From contig JASKMD010000005.1 in assembly GCA_030144725.1 (NCBI GenBank), positions 1,047,476-1,111,475 on the forward strand: 64,000 bases of DNA. The letters are read 5' to 3'. Under the pieces are notes generated by a model. It made no database searches, was not told the origin of the DNA, and saw only the letters and a list, made by a program, of their open reading frames with translations. A program made the position numbers and the translations under genes. Below are positions 1 through 10,850 of this stretch, in pieces. The first letter of the stretch is position 1. Each line of letters starts with the position of its first letter. This stretch comes from Haematococcus lacustris. Lineage: Eukaryota > Chlorophyta > Chlorophyceae > Chlamydomonadales > Haematococcaceae.

Positions 1-52
1 TCCCCCTCAGGCCAACCACCACCAACCACCTCTACATGGGGGTCTCAGCCAC

Positions 53-991
53 ATGCCTGCCTACTCACAGCAGCAGATGAGTGGGGCGGGTGAGGGAGGG
101 GGGCGAGGCAGGCAGGGGGGCAGGGGGATGCGGGGCTACCCTGACTCTTTCCGCGGCCCCCCTGCTGGCGCCAGTCAGCCACCACTAGGTGTTGGGTATG
201 ACAGGGGAGAGCAGCAGCATGGGTACGTGCATGGGCAGGGCAGGGGCGTGGGCAGGGGGTCAGGCAGGGGCCAAGGGGGCAAGCATGGACCTAAGCAGGG
301 CAGCGGGGGTCCACACCCTGAGGACATGGAGCGGTCACACCCAGGGTTACACCCTGGGTCACACCCTGGGCCTCACCCTGGGTCACACCCTGAAGCTCAC
401 CCCAACAGGCAGCGTTTGCCTGTGGTGGTGGTGGCAGATGTGGATCAGGATGGGACGCCGGCACCAGCTGCGGCCCAAAACACTGCAGGCCAGAGCAGCC
501 CAGCTGTGCAGCCCATGCCCAGGGCTCAGGCCTCCCAGGGAGCAGCCGTCGCTCAGACTGACACAGGCCATGGTGCACGAGCTGCTGCTGCTGAGGTGGC
601 AACACATGGAGGACGCCCAGGGGCAGGGGCAGGGGCAGGAAGGGGTGAACGGAGTGCGGTTGAGGAGGTGGGCAAGCCAGGAGTGGCGCCAGTGCCCGCG
701 CCAGGGGCCAGAGCTTCACCAGCACCGGCACCGTCAACGGGGAGCCCCGGCACGGCCAAGGCTCCCGCGAGTGTTCAGCCGGTCGCGCCGTTGCCCGCGC
801 GGTTGGCGAGCCGGGTCACGCGCCCGCCGTCTGGCATGGGTGCTTTCAGCGTGTTGGCTGGGCTGGACGAGGACGGGGAGGCGGTTGACAGCGACGAGCA
901 GGAGGACTCCGACGAGGCTGGGGCGCAAGCAAAGGGAGGAAAAGGCAAAGCACGCAAGGGGGGCCGCGGGAAAGGGAAGGGTCAGAAGTAA
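53..991 (+). CDS. C-terminal exon of an RGG/Gly-rich protein (partial)
   Basis: This is an open frame of 312 codons ending in TAA. It is probably the last exon of a gene that begins before the window. A good acceptor (CTACTCACAG) ends at base 70 in the same frame, so the ATG at 53 need not be the start. The N-terminal part is rich in Gly, Arg and Gln with several RGG and GRG groups, as in RNA-binding proteins. A short His-Pro-Gly-Ser repeat lies near residues 90-120. The tail reads FSVLAGLDEDGE, then an acidic run, then a Lys/Gly-rich basic end. No folded domain is visible and I do not recognise the family; an RNA-binding or mRNA-processing role is inference from composition only. The bases before 53 look like the end of an intron. 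Confidence 0.55.
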   Translation: MPAYSQQQMSGAGEGGGRGRQGGRGMRGYPDSFRGPPAGASQPPLGVGYDRGEQQHGYVHGQGRGVGRGSGRGQGGKHGPKQGSGGPHPEDMERSHPGLHPGSHPGPHPGSHPEAHPNRQRLPVVVVADVDQDGTPAPAAAQNTAGQSSPAVQPMPRAQASQGAAVAQTDTGHGARAAAAEVATHGGRPGAGAGAGRGERSAVEEVGKPGVAPVPAPGARASPAPAPSTGSPGTAKAPASVQPVAPLPARLASRVTRPPSGMGAFSVLAGLDEDGEAVDSDEQEDSDEAGAQAKGGKGKARKGGRGKGKGQK

Positions 992-1582
992 ATGATGACG
1001 CACTCAGTCGCAACTGCTGGACCAGACGCTTGCTTGCAGTGTTGGGTGATCCGCGAGAATTGCCGTAACAAAGTTGTTGTCCTAGGCGATGTCCAGCATT
1101 AGCACCGAGCTGAGGTCTTTGCTAACCATCCTTGGTCACAATTATCAACCAGGGCCGCCAAAAGAAAGTTATTCGAAATGTCCATATATCAATACACAAC
1201 GTTGTTGAGTATTGAGAGGCTTTGTGCGCAAACGATTGGGTAGTCAATAATACCCAAACTTCATCATACACAGGTCTGGAGTCAGCAATGTGCATGGCAA
1301 GTGAGTCTGACATGTTAATGACTGTGTTAAAGGAGCCCAAGGGAGAGGGAGAGGGCACTGCCAGCCAGCACGCACCCTTCTTGCTCAATACCGCCTGCAA
1401 CCTTTGACCTCGGCAGCTCACCCCTGCCGCTCTTACTTGAGCTTCACCACGTTGGTGTCGGTTGCTTCACTGCCTCAATCACAAGTCAGTCAGCATTTAG
1501 CCAGTTGAAAAGCAAGGGAAAGGGAACAATCACACTAAACCGGGGACTCCCTGAGTCGACGATGTTTTCGTAGAAAGTGAAG
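992..1582. other. Intergenic, no gene seen
   Basis: This stretch holds the 3' flank of the RGG-protein exon and the upstream region of the plastid protein gene. No convincing coding frame, repeat array or RNA gene was seen. Short open frames near 1122-1421 lack splice or family support. Confidence 0.5.
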
Positions 1583-2015
1583 ATGGCTCTAGCGACACGG
1601 AGCGCGCTGGGTCGCTCCCCGAGTTGCCATGTTCGACCTGCAAATCGGAACCTTGTTGCGCGCCGAACCGTGTGCAAAGCGATAGAGCTTGACTGGAGCG
1701 ACCCCGATACCCTGTTGGGAGCAGCGGGCCTCGTTCTGGGCGTCGCCATGGGCTTGGGCGCGCCCATTTGGTACATCAACCGCACTGAGCGCGATGAGAA
1801 AAGATTGGAAGAGCTGCGAGCCATGAATAGGGCCAATTACGAGGCCACTGGGGAGTACATGAAGGATGTGAGTGCAAGTCCGCAAAACTGGCCACAGAAA
1901 TGTTATCTACAGCTCTAATGGCTGACAGTGCTATGCTGTCGCTGCGTAGGAAGAGATTGCCGCGGTTCGCAAGCCCCGATGGACGGACCGCAGAGAGTGG
2001 GCAGACGACGACTAG
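1583..2015 (+). CDS. Small plastid-targeted single-span membrane protein
   Basis: Two exons, 1583-1867 and 1950-2015, are joined in phase 0 across a GTGAGT...GCGTAG intron and give 116 residues. ATG 1583 is the first ATG of the frame. The first ~32 residues are rich in Ala, Arg and Ser with almost no acidic residues, as in a chloroplast transit peptide. Residues 44-65 form one hydrophobic helix (LLGAAGLVLGVAMGLGAPIW), followed by a charged stretch (TERDEKRLEELRAMNR). The second exon supplies a conserved-looking tail, KPRWTDRREWADDD. From memory this arrangement matches a small plastid membrane protein family of plants and green algae, but I cannot name it with certainty. A TGTAA motif at 2485-2489 could be its poly(A) signal. 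The molecular role is unknown. Confidence 0.8.
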
Positions 2016-3272
2016 CTTGCACGCATATCTGGCACGGTCACGCGCTGCACGCATGGAGACTGGCGATGTCGTGACCAAAAGGAATTTCCAGCCATCAGCG
2101 GATATGGCCCTTCCAGCCAGTGCCAGTGCCACACTCTGTGGTGACATTAGGTCTGACTTGGGTAGTACACGCGTCCCTCTTGCTGGGCGTGCCTTAACAT
2201 GCCACTCCAACCCCCTTCTCATCTGCTTCATGTTTTGATCTTGTTTTGATGACCTGTCCTTGTTTGTCAAGGCAGAGCAGTGTGCAAGGAGTGAGCACCT
2301 TGCAAGTTTTCTGATTAAGAGAGAAGAAGGTGTGCTGTGGCCAACAGCCTATGGTCAGTCCAGCCATACAGCGCACCCCACAACATTCATGGCAACACAC
2401 CAACACAGGGCAGTGATGCTTTTGGTGGTGTTTGTTTTCCTAGCAAGGCTGGCAGCATGGGGCTGGTCATGGTAAATGTGAATTTGTAACAGTGCCCAGC
2501 AGGCAACACGTGCCTGAGCAACAGACGACTGATGTGGCCCATGTGGTACATGCCTTCTCTAGGCTACAGTCCAATCGTTGGCTGGGCAACAGTGTGGCTC
2601 GGCCTGCATCGGGGGTCAGGGTTAACCCTCACCCATAACCCTTTTGAAACACTCCATCCAGACGACATCTACTAGATGTCCCTTAGCACACACTTACAGC
2701 ATATTACAAGCTTTCACCATGCAAGGTGTGGCCACAACATATGGGACATGGCAGCTAGAAAACATGGTAATATGGCAACTGACGGGATACCCCTACTCGG
2801 TTTGGACCCGCACTCCCATCTCCACCCTGCCCCTCCTGCCCTTCAACTCGCAACCCAAAGGCTGAACAACTCAACTGTACCAGTAGAGTATCACTTGCGC
2901 CATCAGGCTAGGCAAGCCGTGCCTTGGGCTTGGGCTGCCTTGCTCAAATGTCGCCCTGCACCTAAAGCATCCTGCTTACCAGATCGCGGAGTGGTGCCTT
3001 GCCCATCCTGATCCTTGTGCGTGTGGCGCAGCCTGCTGCAGGCCAGACCAGGCAGGGCGGCCAAGCAGCCTCGCGGCTGGCTGCTTTCGCAGCGTACAAG
3101 CCAGCTTCCGCAGCAGGAAAGGGAGGAGGCAAGTGTTTGTTGGGGCGGTGGTACCCTCCCTACCATAGAGCCATGCCAGAGCCATGAGCCATCTCCGGCG
3201 CAGCCCGCTGCAGGCCCAGCTATATACAACCGGCTTCGTGCCATGCAAGCCATGCATGCAAGACCGCAAATG
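2016..3272. other. 3' flanks and intergenic, no gene seen
   Basis: This is the region between two convergent genes (plastid protein on +, ceramide synthase on -). It contains the candidate TGTAA poly(A) motif for the plus-strand gene (2485-2489) and, on the minus strand, a TGTAA at 2693-2697 that could serve the ceramide synthase. Overlapping short frames at 2644-3253 show no family features. Confidence 0.45.
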
Positions 3273-5967
3273 TCACTCGTTATGCGCCCCCGCTTCCCCC
3301 TCGCTGTCGCTATCCGCGGCCTCCCGTATGTCGCGCCCCTGCCCGGTGGTGAGCTTGCGGTACGCGATACGCAAGATGAGGCCGAACCAGTAGATATGGA
3401 TGCAGAACAGCGCGACCAGCATGGCGTTCAGCATGCCGTGGTAAGGAGGGCGGTAGCCCAGCAGCTGCCACACCTCCCAGAAAGTGGAGCGGATAATGCA
3501 TGCGGGGAAGATGAGGAGGCGCAGCACCACCCAGGAGGCCACGAACAGGGCAAACACAGCAGTGGCTCCTGCCTCCAAGCCAAGGTAGTTCAGGCTCTTG
3601 GCAGTTTCCATTAGCACGTCGTTGATGTCGTGCAGCAGCATCACCACACAGCCCACTCGAGTGTAACTGCGCAATGGCCAGGGCAGCTGAGCGGGACTTC
3701 TGGTAATGGTCACCTTTTATGTAGGTGCCGCCTGGCGGCTGGAACAGGCACCCCTCCCCCTCCCCCTCCCCCTCCCCCTCCCCCCTCCCCCTCCCCCTCC
3801 CCCTCCCCCTCCCCCTCCCCCTCCCCCTCCCCCTCCCCCTCCCCCTACCTACAGGGTACAACTATCTGGTAAACCCTCCCTATCTGAGCAGGCGGCCCTC
3901 GCTGGCTAGTCCCCTTGCCAGCCGCACTAAGCCAGCAGCTGACCATCTCCTAAACAGCTGCCCACCTCACCACAACCAGCCTGGCTGGCCCTGCTGCCCC
4001 CGCCTGACTACCTGTCCCCTCCATGCCTGCTGCCTGCCTTCTGGTATGCCTGCCTGCCCGGTTGGCTTGCTGGCAGCAGGCTCACTTGTACTTGTAGGTG
4101 AACACCATGGACACAGCGGTGAGGAAGTGGTGGGTCATCATGACGTGGAAGTCCTTGCGAGCCACCTCCCAGGTGGCCAGCATGACGGTGGTGGCGGTGT
4201 AGTAGGCCAGCTCAGCGGCGTACAGCAGGCGCATGGCCGCCCTGCACACCCACCACACACCACCACCATGCTTGGCTGCTGCACAGTGCCGGCTGCTGGC
4301 CATGACGCCATGAGATGAGATGAGGGCAGCTGATCAGGATGGGCAGCTGGGCCAGGAGGCAACCTGCCAGTCTGAGGGGGCGGGGTTTAAAGCCTAGTTC
4401 TCAAGCTGCCTTCTTCTTCTTCGCTTCTTCTTCTGTCTTCATCTTTTTTCTTCCCTCCTTCCTTCCTAGGCCTCTAGTCCTTCATAACCCTGAAACCCTA
4501 GGCCAGGTCGAGCCCTAGGCCCTCGACTACCAGCCTGCATGGGCCAAGCCTTTCTCAGGGGCGAGGTCCAGCTCGCCTAAACCCTAGGCACCTGTCCAGC
4601 CCTCAGCCAGGTCAAGCCCTAGCCAGCTCTCCAGCCTGCTTCCTCACAGCATGTGCTTCCTTTAGCCGCAGTGCAGCACGAGGCCCCAGGCCTGCTGGAG
4701 GTGCAGGCCAGCCGCTGGTTCTGGCTAAGCAGGCAGGCAGCTAGGGGTGTGAGGGTAGATCATGTGGCTTGAGGCACCATCAGGGCACAAGGCCCAGCAT
4801 CAGGGCGCAAGAGTGCGTGATGCAGCCCAGCCCAGTGAGCGATCCACCCTGCAAGGCCCCGGTGCCCTAGAACTACGCCATGACCCGTGGCTGAAGGCCC
4901 TCATCCCTACCCTGCCTCCTGCCAGTTGCAGCAGCCTGCCCACCCTACTTGAACTGTGCAAAGGTGGTCAGGGTCTCCCAAGTACCCAGCATGCGGTCAC
5001 AAAAGTGTGAGAGGCAGGCAGGGGTCACACTCACATCCGCCATCACACTCACGTCACGGGCTGGTCAGGCCAGCCGTCCCAGTATTGCTGGGTGTCCAAT
5101 GCCCAGGGCTGACGCAACACCGCCGCCACACCCAGAGCCGTGAAGGTGGTGTAGCAGAACAGCTGCATCCAGCAGCAGGTGAGGCAGGCGTGGCCAGCAG
5201 CAGGAGGGGTGAGGGGGTGGTCCCAGGCACGGGCCTCCAGGCCCAGGCCCCTAGGACCAAGTCTGCCGCTGCCGCCACTGCTGCCTGCCCAGCTGCTGCC
5301 ACTTGGTCAGCCGCTGCTGCTGCTGCTGCTGCTGCTGCTGCCTCCTGCCTCTACGCAACATCAACAACTCCTGTGCTGCGGGAGTGAGGCCAGGGAGGGT
5401 GGCGGGGCCTGGGGGTAGGGGTGGGGTCCCTGGGGCTGGGGGGCCTGGCAGGTGGGGGGCTTGGCAGGTGGTCTGGGCCAGGGGGTTGGTGGGGCCTCAA
5501 AGAACGTCATGGTGAGGAGCCTGGGCCCTGAGCTGAGCTGAGCTGAGGTGGTGGGCTGCCGCACCTTCCACTGGGACTCTGCAAACTTGCGCACACGTGA
5601 CTGCAAGCGCAGCCTGGTGGACTTGCTGGGCTGCAGGGAGCGCCCCATCAGGCAGTAGCCCAGGGGCTGCAGCAGCAGCAGCAGCAGCAGCATCACAGCT
5701 CAGGCTGGGACAGTGCACATGGAACAACAGTGCACATGGAACAACTGTCACTACTGCTGCTGCCGCTGGTGCTGGTGCTCGTGCTGCTGCTGGTGGTGCT
5801 GCTGCTGCTGCTAGTACTGGTTGTGGTGCTGGCATTACCTTGAAAACGCAGGCTTCCAGCGCCCATCTAAGGACGGGCATGAGAATAGCAAGGCCAACAA
5901 CAGCTCCCGCCTCCTTCGCCGGGAACGGCTCGAGCTGCCGGCTGGCTAGCCACGCTTGGCTAGTCAT
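3273..5967 (-). CDS. LAG1: Ceramide synthase, LAG1/TLC-domain family
   Basis: Five exons on the minus strand (5967-5839, 5666-5565, 5162-5053, 4241-4086, 3666-3273) join with consistent phases to give 296 residues. Ceramide synthases N-acylate sphingoid bases with acyl-CoA in the ER membrane. The Lag1 signatures appear in order: FAESQWK (about 71-77), YWDGWPDQ (about 103-110), RKDFHVMMTHHF with the paired His at 151-152, and HDINDVLMETAKSL with His178-Asp179 and Asp182. The last three fall within the TLC domain. Several hydrophobic spans fit a multi-pass membrane protein, and the tail is acidic (DSDSEGEAG). There is no homeobox, as in plant and fungal enzymes. The ATG at 5967 gives a short lumenal-type N terminus; an additional upstream exon cannot be excluded. 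Intron 4 carries a CCCCTC array, and introns 1 and 2 carry CTG/CAG runs. Confidence 0.93.
3750..3846 (+). repeat. (CCCCTC)n array in ceramide synthase intron 4
   Basis: About 16 hexamer units, pyrimidine-only on the plus strand and therefore purine-only (GAGGGG) on the transcribed sense strand of the minus-strand gene. It lies within the intron 3667-4085. One unit is shortened near 3779. Confidence 0.95.
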
Positions 5968-6775
5968 CCCTGGTCAGCAAGCCGGGCGGAAGCGGGGCTG
6001 AAAAGACCCTGGACACCTCACATTATCGCCGACTGGCATCAGCTGCAGCGATCGCTAGGGTCTCAGCCCCTGAGGCACTACAGCGTGATGGGCAGTGCGA
6101 TCTACGCGGCAGACTGACTGTGCTTTAGTGTAATGTCCAGTGGCAGGGCTGCACTTTAAGACACGCAATCCAACAAATGACGACGCGTCATTGGAATGGC
6201 GGTGCTGTGCTCGTTTGGATGTAAGGCCGATCTGCAGATGGGCCCGACAGCTATTTCAGGCCATACGGATCTCTTGGCGATCGCTATGCGACGTGCCCGT
6301 GTCCGAGCTGGAGTTAGATAATTTGCACCGGCGGAGGCTACACATCGCATCACTGTGCCCACGCCCGCTTCCTACAAGAGGGCACGAAATAGTACACCAA
6401 TAGCCACAAGCGTCGATTCAAGCTGCAGGTGGGCGTTTACGACTTTACCGCACCACAGCCGGTGACAAGGCCCCCTCCTGCCCCCTGCCCCCTATCCCCT
6501 GCCCCCTGCCCCCTGCCCCCTGTGTAGTGGCAATGCTCCAGCAGTACGCAGCCGGCACAGTCAGGGCAGAGTGGGAAGCATTAGCTTTTGAATCAAGCTG
6601 TGCTTGTTCCCGCAAAGTGCTCATGCATTGTCGCGACTGCGACACCCTCACACAGGCAAATTAGTGCGGATATTCGTCATCCTAGGGGGGTAGTTTTTTG
6701 ATGCGGTTCGCCTCGGATTGTCCTTGCGACTCCAACGCCACTTGACGCTTGTTGATATTTTGAGTATGTGAGCAG
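5968..6775. other. Intergenic upstream of the ceramide synthase, no gene seen
   Basis: This should include the promoter of the minus-strand ceramide synthase. A short CCCCTGC-type repeat lies at about 6474-6520. No coding frame with family or splice support was found. Confidence 0.4.
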
Positions 6776-6866
6776 TTGGAGTGTAGGTACCTACAGTACT
6801 GTAGACATCTACAGTACTGTAGATGTCTACAGTACTGTAGAGGTCTACAGTACTGTAGGTCAGATT
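6776..6866. repeat. Palindromic 18-bp satellite, block 1
   Basis: About five units containing the 14-base palindrome CTACAGTACTGTAG with 4-base spacers (ACAT, ATGT, AGGT). It is a small outlier of the large arrays at 7561-8403 and 11143-12520. Confidence 0.9.
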
Positions 6867-7560
6867 TGACAAGGTCTCTTGTAAATAGGGTATCATGTTG
6901 TTCTCCACATTCAAACCACCATTTGCTACCGCGATTGCACCGTCAGCTTCTGCGTGCTATAAATAGTGAGAGGCGTCGAAGCGTAGGCCCGCAAGCTCGA
7001 TATAGATATTTGTGCCGAAAGTTGTGTCCACGCAATAAGGTCGCCATAGGGAGCTACATACATACGTGTAAGGTCTAAGGCCGGGGCCCGTCTCTATCGC
7101 AAGCTAGGTCCGTTCTGTCGGTTGTACTGGGTAGCTCGGCTTGCAAGCTCCCGCAAAGCTGTGGATGTTGATGATGCCCCGCAATCACAACAACCTCCCG
7201 CACCGCACCCTCCCGAGTAATATCGAGTGCGGCAGAGATTGCCCCAAAAGTTGTTTGCGGTTGGCCATCAACCATCCATCATTACATATAACCTCACATC
7301 ATTACATCATGACTCTTAGCCTACATCATTACATCACCACTTGTGTTCCTAACACAAGGGCTAGGCTCAGGGTCGGTAACGAATCCTAGAGGCTGAGTAG
7401 GGCTGGGCAGGGCTGGGCTGGGCTGGGCAACATAGGCACGCTTTGTTGTCAGCGCATTTGCATAGCACTGTCGGGATAGCAAACGAGCTTGGGCTACTTT
7501 GAGATGTTCCTGCATGGGGGCGAAGGGGGCATGGGGGTTAAGGATGCATGGGGGGAAGGC
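6867..7560. other. Unique sequence between satellite blocks
   Basis: No gene is supported. A TATAAATAG-like box at about 6958-6966 is followed by no recognisable coding sequence. A short repeat of CATCATTACAT lies around 7277-7336. Confidence 0.35.
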
Positions 7561-8403
7561 ACCTACAGTACTGTAGACATCTTCAGTACTGTAGACACCT
7601 ACAGTACTGTAGACCCCTACAGTACTGTAGACCCCTACAGTACTGTAGACACCTACAGTACTGTAGACCCCTACAGTACTGTAGACCCCTACAGTACTGT
7701 AGACCCCTACAGTACTGAAGACCCCTACAGTACTGTAGACCCCTACAGTACTGTAGACCCCTACAGTACTGTAGACCCCTACAGTACTGTAGACCCCTAC
7801 AGTACTGAAGACACCTACAGTACTGTAGACCCCTACAGTACTGTAGACATCTACAGTACTGTAGACATCTACAGTACTGTAGACACCTACAGTACTGTAG
7901 ACACCTACAGTACTGTAGACCCCTACAGTACTGTAGACATCTACAGTACTGTAGACACCTACAGTACTGTAGACACCTACAGTACTGTAGACACCTACAG
8001 TACTGTAGACATCTACAGTACTGTAGACCCCTACAGTACTGTAGACATCTACAGTACTGTAGACCCCTACAGTACTGTAGACATCTACAGTACTGTAGAC
8101 ATCTACAGTACTGTAGACACCTACAGTACTGTAGACACCTACAGTACTGTAGACATCTACAGTACTGTAGACACCTACAGTACTGTAGACACCTACAGTA
8201 CTGTAGACCCCTACAGTACTGTAGACATCTACAGTACTGTAGACACCTACAGTACTGTAGACACCTACAGTACTGTAGACACCTACAGTACTGTAGACAC
8301 CTACAGTACTGTAGACACCTACAGTACTGTAGACCCCTACAGTACTGTAGACATCTACAGTACTGTAGACACCTACAGTACTGTAGACACCTACAGTACT
8401 GTA
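7561..8403. repeat. Palindromic 18-bp satellite, block 2 (about 47 units)
   Basis: Head-to-tail tandem array of an 18-base unit. Each unit is the perfect palindrome CTACAGTACTGTAG plus a 4-base spacer, mainly ACAC, ACCC or ACAT. Two units carry GAAG in place of GTAG. Because the period is a multiple of three and no unit contains a stop, all long open frames here (for example a Tyr-Ser-Thr-Val-Asp repeat on +) are by-products of the repeat. Each unit can fold into a hairpin on either strand. Confidence 0.97.
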
Positions 8404-8985
8404 GGCAGCAGCAGCATGGGTGGCAGCAGCAGCAGGGGGGGGGGCAGCAGCAGCAGGGGGGGGGGCCAGCAGCAGCAGGGGGGGGGGGCAGCAGCAGCAG
8501 GGGGGGGGGGCAGCAGCAGCAGCAGCAGGGGGGCAGCAGCAGCAGCAGCAGTAGGGGGGGTAGCAGCAGCAGCAGCAGGGGGGCAGCAGCATTAGCAGTA
8601 GGGGGGTAGCAGCAGCAGCAGCAGCAGTGGCAGCAGCAGCAGTGGCAGCAGCAGCAGCAGTAGGGGGGGCAGCAGCAGCAGCAGCAGTAGGGGGGGCAGC
8701 AGCAGCAGCAGCAGTGGCAGCAGCAGCAGCAGCAGTAGGGGGGGCAGCAGCAGCAGCAGTAGGGGGGGCAGCAGCAGCAGCAGTAGGGGGGCAGCAGCAG
8801 CAGCAGTAGGGGGGGTAGCAGCAGCAGCAGCAGTGGCAGCAGCAGCAGCAGTAGGGGGGGGCAGCAGCAGCAGTAGGGGGGGCAGCAGCAGCAGCAGTAG
8901 GGGGGTAGCAGCAGCAGCAGTAGGGGCAGCAGCAGCAGCAGCAGTGGCAGCAGCAGCAGCAGCAGTGGCAGCAGCAGCAGATATA
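8404..8985 (+). repeat. CAG-run / TAGGGGGG minisatellite
   Basis: Irregular units of 20-30 bases, each a run of CAG trinucleotides followed by a G-run of six to ten bases, often as CAGTAGGGGGG. The first part (8404-8520) has longer G-runs without TAG. It abuts the palindromic satellite directly. G-runs are all on the plus strand. Confidence 0.93.
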
Positions 8986-9039
8986 GTAGGGGCACTGTAG
9001 CACTTACCTACCTTTTGGCTGCTGAGTGAAGGGGGGGGG

Positions 9040-9291
9040 AGTGGAAGAGTGAAGGCGGGGAGGGGAGGTAGATGTGGAAGGCGGGAGGTGGGAGGCAGGG
9101 AGGCGGGAGGCGGGAGACGGGGAGGCGGGAGGCAGGGAGGCGGGAGGTGGGGAGGCGGGAGGCTCAACCGGGTTGGGCTGGGCGGGGGTGGGTTGGGTTG
9201 GGGGCATGGGTTGGGGTGGGTGGGGGCATGGGTTGGGGGCATGGGTTGGGGTGGGTGGGGGCATGGGTGGGGGTGGGGGCGGGGGAGGGAG
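9040..9291 (+). repeat. Imperfect GGGAGGC / GGGTTGGGG repeats
   Basis: Degenerate G-rich repeats: first GGCGGGAGGC-like units (about 9055-9165), then GGGGGCATGGGTTGGGGTGG units (about 9190-9270). They lead into the pure GGGGGC array. Confidence 0.8.
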
Positions 9292-9424
9292 CGGGGGCGG
9301 GGGCGGGGGCGGGGGCGGGGGCGGGGGCGGGGGCGGGGGCGGGGGCGGGGGCGGGGGCGGGGGCGGGGGCGGGGGCGGGGGCGGGGGCGGGGGCGGGGGC
9401 GGGGGCGGGGGCGGGGGCGGGGGA
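9292..9424 (+). repeat. (GGGGGC)n array
   Basis: About 22 perfect hexamer units with G on the plus strand. It has strong potential for G-quadruplex formation. Gly/Arg/Ala homopolymer frames across it are artefacts. Confidence 0.97.
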
Positions 9425-10115
9425 GGATGAATTGGGAGGGGGTGGTTGTATAGGGAAAGTGGAGGGGAGGTGACCCATCAGACCTGCAACCAAGGGGCGT
9501 GCACGCGCGGTAGGGTGACCAGGCTGGGCACTGTGTTAGCTATCACCGTGGCCTTACCTTTGTGGTCCTCCTGGCCTCCTACCTGCTCACACCAGGCAAC
9601 ATAGCCCATGCGCCAGTGGGGTGGGACTGCGGTGGGGAGTGTAGGGTTTAGGGAAGGGAAGGTGGGGTGAGGTGGGGGTTGCGATGCCACGTCAATCGAA
9701 GGGTGGGAGAGGGGAAGGGTAGGCTTGACAAGTATGGGAGGGGAGAGGGAGGGAGAGGGGGAAGGGAGGGGTGGGAAGAGGGTGGGTGGGGTGGGCTTTC
9801 TCCTGGCTGCTGGGATGTCAGGGGAGAGGTGACGGGGAGGAAGAGGGGGAAGGGAAGGGGAGGTCCATGGGGAGGGCGAGAGAAGTGGGGAGCGCATTGA
9901 TAGTCTCACGTGTAGGCGCACAAGACCTGCGGCAATGATGTGACGATTTGTGTAACGAAGCAAACATTGGACATGGGTACTAGATGCACTCACCATTAGA
10001 GTAGGGAGATGTAGAGCTGGCAGATGGAGGGGCAGGTGTAGCAGCCCTCCATTACAACCCACCTTCCTTTGTCCTCACCTCAGTAGGAAGTGCAGGGTGG
10101 GAGAGTAGGGTTGGG
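9425..10115. other. Low-complexity spacer with a possible minus-strand exon
   Basis: Mostly purine-rich, degenerate sequence. Around 9555-9625 the minus strand reads an exon-like stretch (VAWCEQVGGQEDHKG) ending in a GTAAGG donor. A diverged relative (TCCEQRRGQTDYG, followed by GTAAGA) lies on the same strand around 10575-10640. This could be a duplicated exon or a shared repeat; no gene can be built. Confidence 0.25.
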
Positions 10116-10362
10116 TTGGGCTGGGCTGGGCTGGGCTGGGCTGGGCTGGGCTGGGCTGGGCTGGGCTGGGCTGGGCTGGGCTGGGCTGGGCTGGGCTGGG
10201 CTGGGCTGGGCTGGGCTGGGCTGGGCTGGGCTGGGCTGGGCTGGGCTGGGCTGGGCTGGGCTGGGCTGGGCTGGGCTGGGCTGGGCTGGGCTGGGCTGGG
10301 CTGGGCTGGGCTGGGCTGGGCTGGGCTGGGCTGGGCTGGGCTGGGCTGGGCTGGGCTGGGCT
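10116..10362 (+). repeat. (CTGGG)n pentanucleotide array
   Basis: About 49 nearly perfect units of CTGGG on the plus strand. The same pentamer in opposite orientation (CCCAG) forms the arrays inside the CNOT11 introns at 28.1, 30.7 and 33.4 kb. A (GGT)n run follows at about 10411-10438. Confidence 0.97.
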
Positions 10363-10695
10363 GCAACACAAGGGAGGCAACAGTGGGAACGTTGTGGGAG
10401 GTGATGAAATGGTGGTGGTGGTGGTGGTGGTGGTGGTGAGGGGGACTGGGAGGGGGTGGTGAACAGGGAGGTACTAGGCGTGATTGTAAGGCCTGCAGCA
10501 ACCAGGTGTGGTAGCGGTTAGGCTGGATACTAAGGGCTATGCTGCGCAATGCTAGCTCCTTCTAAGCTCTTACCTTGGTCCTAAGCTCTTACCATAGTCC
10601 GTCTGGCCTCTTCGCTGCTCACAACACGTTGTACCTGCCTTGCGTTGGTGCATCAATGCTTGCGATTCATTGCGGAGAATCGTTGCGAGGAAACT

Positions 10696-10810
10696 GGCCG
10701 CGAGGCTAGCTGCGATGCTGGCTGCGAGGCTGGCTGCGAAACTGGCTGCGAGGCTGGCTGCGAGGCTGGCTGCGAGGAAAATGGCTGCGAGGCTGGCTGC
10801 GAGGTGAGAT
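10696..10810 (+). repeat. GGCTGCGA short tandem repeats
   Basis: Interrupted 8- and 12-base repeats built from GGCTGCGAGGCT and GGCTGCGAAACT. Confidence 0.8.
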
Positions 10811-10850
10811 CCTCGCACCGAGCTGCCTCACAGGTATGCTTCTGCGCTGC

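Noticed and set aside
6958..6966. TATA box (TATAAATAG), also at about 40164 and 40223
   Set aside because: No gene with a supported start lies at a fitting distance downstream in any case.
7561..8403. Regular palindromic repeats with variable spacers resembling a CRISPR array
   Set aside because: Spacers are 4 bases, not about 30, the unit is 18 bases, and the genome is eukaryotic.
7321..9003. Very long open frames (up to 560 codons) across the satellite and CAG/G-run arrays on both strands
   Set aside because: They are open only because the 18-base period and CAG repeats lack stops in some frames; the products are pure repeats with no start context, introns or family features.
10116..10362. 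CTGGG array as a telomere or interstitial telomere
   Set aside because: Green-algal telomeres are TTTAGGG or TTTTAGGG; the unit here lacks the T-run and recurs in introns.
10096..10439. Trp-Ala-Gly-Leu-Gly repeat proteins
   Set aside because: Translations of the CTGGG array only.
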